NCBI RefSeq assembly: GCF_036625195.1
Contig: NZ_JAZKUG010000001.1
Coordinates: 2,046,001-2,110,000, forward strand
Direction: 5' to 3'
Length of the DNA: 64,000 nt
Source: Accumulibacter sp.
GTDB taxonomy: Bacteria > Pseudomonadota > Gammaproteobacteria > Burkholderiales > Rhodocyclaceae
How positions within the stretch are numbered: position 1 is the first letter of the stretch; each line of letters starts with the position of its first letter. The notes below the pieces were generated by a model. It was not told the origin of the DNA and did no database searches. It was given only the letters and a program-made list of their open reading frames with translations. Made by a program: the position numbers and the translations under genes. Positions 58,311-64,000 of the stretch are shown here, piece by piece.

Positions 58311-59624
58311 TCAGAACTCGCCTCCGAGAAACTCGCTGATCCTGGTGCTGGCGAAGTCCAGCATCTCCTCACTCAGCCCTGGCCAGAGGCCGATCCAGAA
58401 GGTGTCGTCGAGCACCCGGTCGGTCTGCGTCAGGGGGCCGGCGAGGCGGAAGCCGCGCCCTTGCATGTACGGCTGGCGGATGACGTTGCCGGCGAACAGC
58501 AGCCGTGTGCCGATTCGGTACTGCTCGAGGTAGGTGAGGAGATCGACGCGGGCACAGCCCGCTTCGGGCTGCAGCGTCAGCGGCAGGCCGAACCACGCCG
58601 GATCGGCACCCGGTGTGGCTTCGGGGAGGATCAGGAAGTCGGCGAGCGGCGCGAGACGCTGCCTGAGATATTCGCAGTTGCGCCGGCGGGCGGCGATGAA
58701 GTCCGGCAGGCGATCCATCTGCGCCAGTCCGCAGGCAGCCTGGATGTCGGTGATCTTGAGGTTGTAGCCGAGGTGGGAATAGGTGTACTTGTGGTCGTAG
58801 CCGAACGGCAGCTCGCCGTGCCGTTGCGCAAAGCGTTTGCCGCAGGTGTTGTCGCAGCCGGTCGCGCAATAGCAGTCGCGCCCCCAATCGCGCAGCGACT
58901 CGATGATCTTCTTGAGCTGCGCGTCGCGCGTGAAGACGGCGCCGCCCTCGCCCATGGTGATGTGGTGCGCCGGGTAGAAGCTGAGCGTGCCGATGTCGCC
59001 AAAGGTGCCGACCGGGCGGCCGGCGTAGGTCGCACCCAGCGCGTCGCAGCAGTCCTCGATCAGCCACAGGTCGTGCTTTCTGGCGATCCGGCAGACCTCG
59101 TCGAGGTCGAACGGGTTGCCGAGGGTGTGGGCGAGCATGATCGCTCGTGTGCGCTCGGACAGCGCGGCTTCGATCTGGCCGGCGTCGATGTTGTAGGTCG
59201 GCAGCGAAACGTCGACGAAGACCGGCACGCAGCCGTTCTGCAGGATCGGATTGACGGTCGTCGGGAAGCTGGCAGCGACGGTGATGACCTCGTCGCCCGG
59301 CCTGATGGCGCGGTTGCCCAGGCTTGGCGAGGTGAGGGCGGTGAACGCCAGGAGGTTGGCGGAAGATCCCGAGTTGGTGGTGAGCACGTGCTCGATCCCG
59401 AGGAATGCCCCCAGCCGTCGTTCGAACTCGGTGTTGAAGCGCCCGCTGGTGAGCCAGCCGTCGAGGACCGCGTCGACCATCTGCCGCATTTCAATTCCGC
59501 CGATGACCTTGCCCGCAGCCGGGATCGGCGTCACACCTGCCTGGAAAGCGGCGGTTGCGCGGCTCGCTTCGCCGTAGCGCTCGACGAGGTCGAGGATCTG
59601 TTGTCGCATCGGATCGGTGTTCAT
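58311..59624 (-). CDS. rfbH: CDP-4-dehydro-6-deoxyglucose 3-dehydratase (RfbH/DdhC, E1)
   Basis: PMP-dependent, iron-sulfur dehydratase of 437 aa forming the 3,6-dideoxy sugar precursor. The aminotransferase fold is clear (TTNSGSSANLLAFTAL, EDCCDALGATY). The PMP-binding Lys of DegT enzymes is replaced by His in AHHITMGEGGAVF, the hallmark of this group. The [2Fe-2S] cysteines are in DCYCATGCDNTCGKRFAQ followed by PFGYDHKYTYSHLGYNLK. It overlaps rfbG by 4 bases. The dedicated flavin/iron-sulfur reductase (E3) that regenerates it is not seen in the window. Confidence 0.95.
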   Translation of the reverse strand: MNTDPMRQQILDLVERYGEASRATAAFQAGVTPIPAAGKVIGGIEMRQMVDAVLDGWLTSGRFNTEFERRLGAFLGIEHVLTTNSGSSANLLAFTALTSPSLGNRAIRPGDEVITVAASFPTTVNPILQNGCVPVFVDVSLPTYNIDAGQIEAALSERTRAIMLAHTLGNPFDLDEVCRIARKHDLWLIEDCCDALGATYAGRPVGTFGDIGTLSFYPAHHITMGEGGAVFTRDAQLKKIIESLRDWGRDCYCATGCDNTCGKRFAQRHGELPFGYDHKYTYSHLGYNLKITDIQAACGLAQMDRLPDFIAARRRNCEYLRQRLAPLADFLILPEATPGADPAWFGLPLTLQPEAGCARVDLLTYLEQYRIGTRLLFAGNVIRQPYMQGRGFRLAGPLTQTDRVLDDTFWIGLWPGLSEEMLDFASTRISEFLGGEF

Positions 59625-60718
59625 GGCCTTGCAGCGTCTCGTAGGCTCTCGCAATAGCGCGCGATCTGCTGGCGCGAGACGGCCACCATGTCCTGGCCGT
59701 CCAGGTGGGCGCGATACCAGTCGACGGTCATTTGCAGGGCGGTGGCGAGCGGCCAGCGGGGATGCCACTGCAGGGCCTGTGCGGCCTTCGTGACAGCCAG
59801 CCGCAGGCACGGCGCCTCATGCGGATGCGCTGTGTCGTCACGGCGCCAGGTGGCTCCCGCGCCCCACATTCGGGCCATCTTGGTCAGGAGGTCGGCAACG
59901 CTGTGCGAGATGTCGCCGCCGGGTCCGAAATTCCAGGCTTCGGCAAAGCGAGCGCCTTGCCGGTACAGGCACTCGCCCAGGATGAGATAGCCGGCGAGCG
60001 GTTCGAGGACGTGCTGCCATGGTCGGATCGCTTCCGGATGACGGACCAGCAGGGGGCGCCCGCCAGCAAAAGCGCGCACGGCGTCGGGAATCAGGCGGCC
60101 AGCGGACCAGTCGCCACCGCCGATGGCGTTGCCGGCGCGCGCCGTCGCCAGCGCGGTGCCGTGTCCGGCATGATCGTTCGAGTTGAAGAAGGACGCGCGA
60201 TACGCGGCCGCGACCAGTTCGGTACAGGCCTTGCTGCTGCTGTACGGATCGGCTCCCCCGAGCGGGTCGCTTTCGTTGCAGGCTGCGGCGCGCGGCTGGT
60301 AACACTTGTCGCTGCTGACGATGACGACGCTCGGGACACCACCGGTGTGCCGGATGGCATCGAGCAGATTGACCGTTCCCATGACGTTGCTCGCATAGGT
60401 CTCTGCCGGGCGGGAGTAGGAGGGAAGCACCAGCGCCTGGGCGGCGAGATGGAATACCACTTCCGGCCGGTGGCTGGCGAGAGCAGCGGTCAGTGCGTCG
60501 CGATCGCGGATGTCGGCCAGGATCGAAACCATCCGCCCGGCAAGTCCGGTGATCTCGAACAGGTTGGGCTGCGTCGCCGGCGGCAGTGCCAAGCCGATCA
60601 CTCTTGCACCCATTGTCTGCAGCCAGAGCGCGAGCCAGCCACCCTTGAAGCCGGTGTGGCCGGTGACCAGGACCCGTCGGTCCTGCCAGAACGCCGGCGT
60701 GATCACCAGGTTTTCCAT
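59621..60718 (-). CDS. rfbG: CDP-glucose 4,6-dehydratase
   Basis: NAD-dependent extended SDR of 365 aa making CDP-4-dehydro-6-deoxyglucose. The start FWQDRRVLVTGHTGFKGGWLALWL is the RfbG signature; DADIR-type region reads LADIRDRD; VFHLAAQALVLPSYSRPAETY and the YxxxK at DPYSSSKACTEL (Tyr-Ser-Ser-Ser-Lys) are clear, as is RAGNAIGGGDWSAGRLIPD. The start at 60718 overlaps the rfbF end by 16 bases. Confidence 0.95.
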   Translation of the reverse strand: MENLVITPAFWQDRRVLVTGHTGFKGGWLALWLQTMGARVIGLALPPATQPNLFEITGLAGRMVSILADIRDRDALTAALASHRPEVVFHLAAQALVLPSYSRPAETYASNVMGTVNLLDAIRHTGGVPSVVIVSSDKCYQPRAAACNESDPLGGADPYSSSKACTELVAAAYRASFFNSNDHAGHGTALATARAGNAIGGGDWSAGRLIPDAVRAFAGGRPLLVRHPEAIRPWQHVLEPLAGYLILGECLYRQGARFAEAWNFGPGGDISHSVADLLTKMARMWGAGATWRRDDTAHPHEAPCLRLAVTKAAQALQWHPRWPLATALQMTVDWYRAHLDGQDMVAVSRQQIARYCESLRDAARP

Positions 60719-61473
60719 GGTGCGCTGCCGGAAGCCCACAGCTGCTCCAGATGGTTGCGGTCGCGCAGGGTATCCATCGCGTGCCAGAACCCATCGTGGC
60801 GCCAAGCGGCGAGTTGCCCGCTCCGTGACAGCTGGCTGACCGGTCCGGCTTCCCACATGCAGGAATCGCCGTCGATCAGGTCGATCACTCGCGGACTGAG
60901 AACGAAGAAGCCGCCATTGATCCAGGCGCCATCTCCTGCCGGCTTCTCCTGGAAGGCAAGCACGCGGTCGGCACTCAGTTCAAGGGCACCAAAGCGGCCT
61001 GGCGGGGTGACGGCGGTGACGGTCGCCAGAACCCGCTGCTGGCGGTGGAAGTCGATGCTGGCGGCGATGTCGATGTTGCCGACCCCATCGCCGTAGGTCA
61101 TGCAGAACAGCTCCTCGTTCTCCACGTGCGCGCGCGCACGCCGCAGGCGCCCACCCGTCTGCGTGGCATCGCCGGTGTCGATCAGCGTCACCCTCCAGGG
61201 TTCGGCATGGCGTTCATGCACCTCGATCCGGTTGCTCGCCAGGTCGAGGGTGACATCCGACATGTGCAGGAAGTAGTTGGCGAAATACTCCTTGATCACG
61301 TAACCGCGGTAGCCGAGGCAGATCACGAAATCGTTGATGCCATGGCTGGAGTAGATCTTCATGATGTGCCAGATGATGGGCTTGCCACCGATCTCGACCA
61401 TCGGTTTCGGCCGGACGATCGTTTCCTCGGCGAGCCGCGTGCCCGCGCCACCGGCGAGGATGACCGCCTTCAT
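60703..61473 (-). CDS. rfbF: Glucose-1-phosphate cytidylyltransferase
   Basis: Enzyme of 256 aa that forms CDP-glucose from CTP and glucose 1-phosphate. MKAVILAGGAGTRLAEETIVRPKPMVEIGGKPI (nucleotide loop and Lys) is the standard RfbF start; NDFVICLGYRGYVIKEYFANY, GDGVGNIDI and FQEKPAGDGAWINGGFFVL follow. It opens the CDP-deoxyhexose genes rfbF-G-H. ATG 61473 chosen; the frame is open upstream without similarity. Confidence 0.95.
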   Translation of the reverse strand: MKAVILAGGAGTRLAEETIVRPKPMVEIGGKPIIWHIMKIYSSHGINDFVICLGYRGYVIKEYFANYFLHMSDVTLDLASNRIEVHERHAEPWRVTLIDTGDATQTGGRLRRARAHVENEELFCMTYGDGVGNIDIAASIDFHRQQRVLATVTAVTPPGRFGALELSADRVLAFQEKPAGDGAWINGGFFVLSPRVIDLIDGDSCMWEAGPVSQLSRSGQLAAWRHDGFWHAMDTLRDRNHLEQLWASGSAPWKTW

Positions 61474-61552
61474 CGATGCCTGGCCGCCGCCCCTTCCGGG
61501 CCTGCGCTGCGTGCCGCCAGTTGGTCGCGAGCGATTGCCTGCATGTGCTCCT

Positions 61553-62278
61553 TCACTCGTCGATGACGACGCTGGTGTACACCTCCTGCACGTCATCGAG
61601 GCCTTCGAGGACGTCGATGAGCTTCTGCATGCGCAGCGCCTCGTCACCCGCGAGCTGAGTCTCGTTCTCGGCCTTCATGGTGACGCTGCCGTACTCGGCG
61701 GCGAAGCCGGCGGCGGCGAGCGCTTCCTTGACCGCCATGTAGTCGTTGGCAGGCGTGATCACCTCGACCGAACCGTCGTCGTTGCTCAGGACATCGTCGG
61801 CGCCGGCGTCGATCGCCGCCTCCATCAACGCTCCTTCGTCGGTTCCGGGGGCGAAGAGGAGCTGACCGCAGTGCCTGAACTGGAAGGCGACACAACCGTC
61901 GGTGCCGAGGTTGCCGCCATATTTGTTGAAGGCGTGACGCACCTCGGCGACGGTGCGTGTGCGGTTGTCGGTCAGGCAATCGACGATCACGGCTGCGCCA
62001 CCGATTCCGTAGCCCTCGTAGCGGACCTCGATGTAATCGACGCCTTCGAGCTCGCCGGTTCCCTTCTTGACCGCGTTGTCGATCTTGTCCCTGGGCATGT
62101 TGACCTGCTTGCCCTTGTCGATCGCCAGCCGCAAGCGCGGATTGAACGAGGGATCGCCACCGCCGGCCTTGGCGGCAACGGTGATTTCCCGTGCGATCTT
62201 GGAGAAGGATGCGCTGCGCTTCTCATCCTGCTTGCCCTTGCGGTGCTGGATGTTCGCCCATTTCGAATGTCCTGCCAT
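61553..62278 (-). CDS. yebC: YebC/PmpR-family transcriptional regulator or translation factor
   Basis: Protein of 241 aa. MAGHSKWANIQHRKGKQDEKR and FSKIAREITVAAKAGGGDP are the YebC hallmark; PRDKIDNAVKKGTGE and GGNLGTDGCVAFQF are typical. Family members bind DNA in some bacteria and resolve ribosome stalling at proline-rich stretches in others. It is conserved core sequence. The next leftward gene, rfbF, begins 79 bases downstream, so the glycan locus could depend on read-through, but a separate promoter is likely. Confidence 0.93.
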   Translation of the reverse strand: MAGHSKWANIQHRKGKQDEKRSASFSKIAREITVAAKAGGGDPSFNPRLRLAIDKGKQVNMPRDKIDNAVKKGTGELEGVDYIEVRYEGYGIGGAAVIVDCLTDNRTRTVAEVRHAFNKYGGNLGTDGCVAFQFRHCGQLLFAPGTDEGALMEAAIDAGADDVLSNDDGSVEVITPANDYMAVKEALAAAGFAAEYGSVTMKAENETQLAGDEALRMQKLIDVLEGLDDVQEVYTSVVIDE

Positions 62279-62417
62279 GCTGCCCTCTGAAGAATTCCGC
62301 TGCGCTGCGGCCGCACCCCGAGCAACAAAACGGGCCGCAAATGGTCGATAATCAAGGCCGGCATTCTAGCACTTCCGCCGCACCATCCTTTCCCGTCATC
62401 GCTTTCCGGAGTCGCCC

Positions 62418-63932
62418 ATGGTTTCACCTCTCCTCGTCGCCAGCCACGAAGGCACCGAGCTGGCGCTGCTGCCGGCACTCGCCAACCGCCACGGACTGAT
62501 CACCGGCGCCACCGGAACCGGCAAGACGGTCACCCTGCAGCTGCTCGCCGAACGCTTTTCGGGCATTGGCGTGCCGGTGTTCATGGCCGACGTCAAGGGG
62601 GATCTGTCGGGGCTGGCCGCTGCCGGCAGCCTGACGCCGAAGCTGCAGTCCAGGCTCGACGCGCTCGGCGTCAAGGATCACGTACCGGCGCGCTGCCCGG
62701 TCGTCTACTGGGACGTTTTCGGCGAGCAGGGGCATCCGGTACGCGCGACGATCTCGGACATGGGACCGGTGCTGCTGGCCCGGCTGCTGAATCTCAATGA
62801 CACGCAGTCCGGCGTGCTGCAACTGGTCTTCCGCATTGCCGACGACAACGGGCTGCTGCTCCTCGACCTCAAGGACCTGCGGGCGATGGTGCAGCATGTC
62901 GGCGAGAACGCGAAGAACTTCACCACCGAGTACGGCAACGTCTCGGCGGCTTCGATCGGTGCCATCCAGCGCGGGCTGCTGAACCTCGGCGAGCACGGTG
63001 GTGACCTGTTCTTCGGCGAGCCGATGCTCGACATCGGCGACCTGATGCAGACCGACGATGGCCGCGGCGTCGTCAACATCCTGGCCGGCGACAGGCTGAT
63101 GGCTTCGCCGCGCCTCTATTCGACCTTCCTGCTCTGGTTGCTCGCCGAGCTGTTCGAACAGCTGCCGGAAGTCGGTGACGTCGACAAGCCCAAACTCGTC
63201 TTTTTCTTCGACGAGGCGCATCTGCTCTTCAACGAGGCGCCGGCGGCGCTGCTCGAGAAGATCGAACAGGTGGTGCGGCTGATCCGCTCGAAGGGAGTCG
63301 GCGTCTACTTCGTCAGCCAGAACCCGCTCGACATCCCCGACAAGGTGCTCGGCCAGCTCGGCAACCGCGTGCAGCACGCCCTGCGCGCCTTCACCCCGCG
63401 TGACCAGAAGGCAGTCAAGGCGGCCGCGCAGACCCTGCGCGCCAACCCGAAGTTCGACGCCGAGGAGGCGATCACCGAGTTGGGCGTCGGCGAGGCACTG
63501 GTTTCGTTTCTCGACGAGAAGGGGCGGCCGAACGTCGTCGAGCGTGCCTTCATCCTGCCGCCGGCTTCGCGGATTGGCCCGCAGTCCGCCGAGGAGCGAC
63601 AGGCGGTGATCAAGGCTTCAGCCATCTACGGGCATTACGAGAATGCCGTCGACCGCGAGTCCGCCTACGAGAAGCTCAAGGGCGTTGCGGCGGAGCAACC
63701 GGCGGCTGGCGAGTCGGCTGCCGGTGGACAGCCGCCGGCAGCCGGCGGCGGTGGCTGGCTGGGCAGTCTCGGCGACCTGCTTGGCGGTGGCGGGGGTGGC
63801 CGCGGGCGTGGTGACTCGGTGATCCAGACGGCGGCGAAGAGCGCGGCGCGGGCGATCGGCTCGCAGGTTGGCCGCGAGATCATTCGCGGTGTCCTTGGCT
63901 CGATTCTCGGCGGCGGGTCGCGCCGCCGCTGA
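62418..63932 (+). CDS. HerA-like ATPase (DUF853 family)
   Basis: AAA/FtsK-HerA superfamily ATPase of 504 aa. Walker A LITGATGTGKTVTLQLLAE near residues 27-45; VPVFMADVKGDLSGLA (family-specific VKGD); FFFDEAHLLFNEAPAAL contains the Walker B; SKGVGVYFVSQNPLDIPD holds the sensor region, and LGQLGNRVQHALRAFTPRDQKAVKAA the C-terminal core. The last ~60 residues are a Gly/Ala-rich linker plus a helix ending RRR. Cellular role is unknown; members of DUF853 occur widely in proteobacteria. Confidence 0.9.
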   Translation: MVSPLLVASHEGTELALLPALANRHGLITGATGTGKTVTLQLLAERFSGIGVPVFMADVKGDLSGLAAAGSLTPKLQSRLDALGVKDHVPARCPVVYWDVFGEQGHPVRATISDMGPVLLARLLNLNDTQSGVLQLVFRIADDNGLLLLDLKDLRAMVQHVGENAKNFTTEYGNVSAASIGAIQRGLLNLGEHGGDLFFGEPMLDIGDLMQTDDGRGVVNILAGDRLMASPRLYSTFLLWLLAELFEQLPEVGDVDKPKLVFFFDEAHLLFNEAPAALLEKIEQVVRLIRSKGVGVYFVSQNPLDIPDKVLGQLGNRVQHALRAFTPRDQKAVKAAAQTLRANPKFDAEEAITELGVGEALVSFLDEKGRPNVVERAFILPPASRIGPQSAEERQAVIKASAIYGHYENAVDRESAYEKLKGVAAEQPAAGESAAGGQPPAAGGGGWLGSLGDLLGGGGGGRGRGDSVIQTAAKSAARAIGSQVGREIIRGVLGSILGGGSRRR

Positions 63933-63943
63933 TCGTGTCCGAC

Positions 63944-63975
63944 GGTGTGCAGCTCCCGCCCGGGAGCTGCACACC
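63944..63975. terminator. Perfect 15-bp palindrome after the HerA-like gene
   Basis: GGTGTGCAGCTCCCG and its exact complement with a two-base loop lie 11 bases after the stop codon. A gene appears to end in the opposite direction just to the right, so this may be a bidirectional terminator, although neither side has a T tract. Confidence 0.5.
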
Positions 63976-63980
63976 GGCCC

Positions 63981-64000
63981 TCAGAGCGTCAGTTGCAGGC
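63981..64000 (-). CDS. Possible 3' end of a convergent gene cut off by the window edge
   Basis: On the minus strand the last bases read ...LQLTL followed by TGA (stop at 63983-63981). Only about 17 coding bases are in view, so identity cannot be judged. Confidence 0.2.

Noticed and set aside
1..64000. tRNA, rRNA and CRISPR features
   Set aside because: I looked for rRNA-like stretches, tRNA CCA ends or cloverleaf arms and regularly spaced repeats and saw none I could support by eye; a covariance-model scan would be decisive.

Overview
The window is GC-rich (roughly 65% by eye) and densely coded, from a betaproteobacterium. Gene content and protein flavour (UbiG with Gph, SulP, NAD-GDH, SucCD, paired OmpA-like lipid-anchoring proteins, short pilin) point to the Rhodocyclales; a 'Candidatus Accumulibacter'-type genome is my best guess, but this is inference and no marker gene proves it. 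I saw no rRNA, tRNA or CRISPR array.

Left part (1-13.9 kb): a SulP anion transporter faces a leftward operon sir2 - mfd - aroG (mfd/aroG overlap by ATGA). Then come two nearly identical OmpA-like genes flanking an MtaD-type amidohydrolase, then ubiG-gph, a CbiX-type chelatase, trmO and a Gly/Tyr/Pro-rich exported protein.

Accessory island (13.9-18.3 kb): a two-gene ATPase + DUF4276/TOPRIM-like pair that looks like an anti-phage or anti-plasmid module, and an intact IS1380-like insertion sequence with 12-bp inverted ends and a 5-bp target duplication (ATGAC). Core genes resume with pdxH and an M61 peptidase.

Middle metabolic part (20.9-32.9 kb): a glutamate/aspartate ABC importer (gltIJKL) directly before a giant NAD-glutamate dehydrogenase, then a DUF2889 gene, sucCD and an ornithine-cyclodeaminase-family gene. 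Together these import glutamate, deaminate it to 2-oxoglutarate and serve the TCA cycle.

Signalling/pilus part (33-43.2 kb): PP2C phosphatase, double-FHA protein, metallo-beta-lactamase-fold cyclic-nucleotide phosphodiesterase and a GAF-GspE/PilB ATPase, followed by a very short (60 aa) type IV pilin with a secreted partner, closed by a good terminator. An ABC-2 exporter set and a TPR-GT41 glycosyltransferase follow.

Surface polysaccharide locus (43.2-61.5 kb, all leftward): RfbF-RfbG-RfbH make a CDP-deoxyhexose; a NAD-dependent epimerase/reductase, Wzm/Wzt ABC exporter, glycosyltransferases, methyltransferases, a nucleotidyltransferase, a TPP enzyme paired with a NeuB-like synthase, and a polytopic membrane protein follow. 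A broken AAA/DUF4143 ATPase lies inside. The middle of this locus (about 49.6-55.5 kb) is visibly lower in GC and carries poorly recognisable proteins, typical of a variable O-antigen/capsule region. yebC and a HerA-like ATPase gene close the window.
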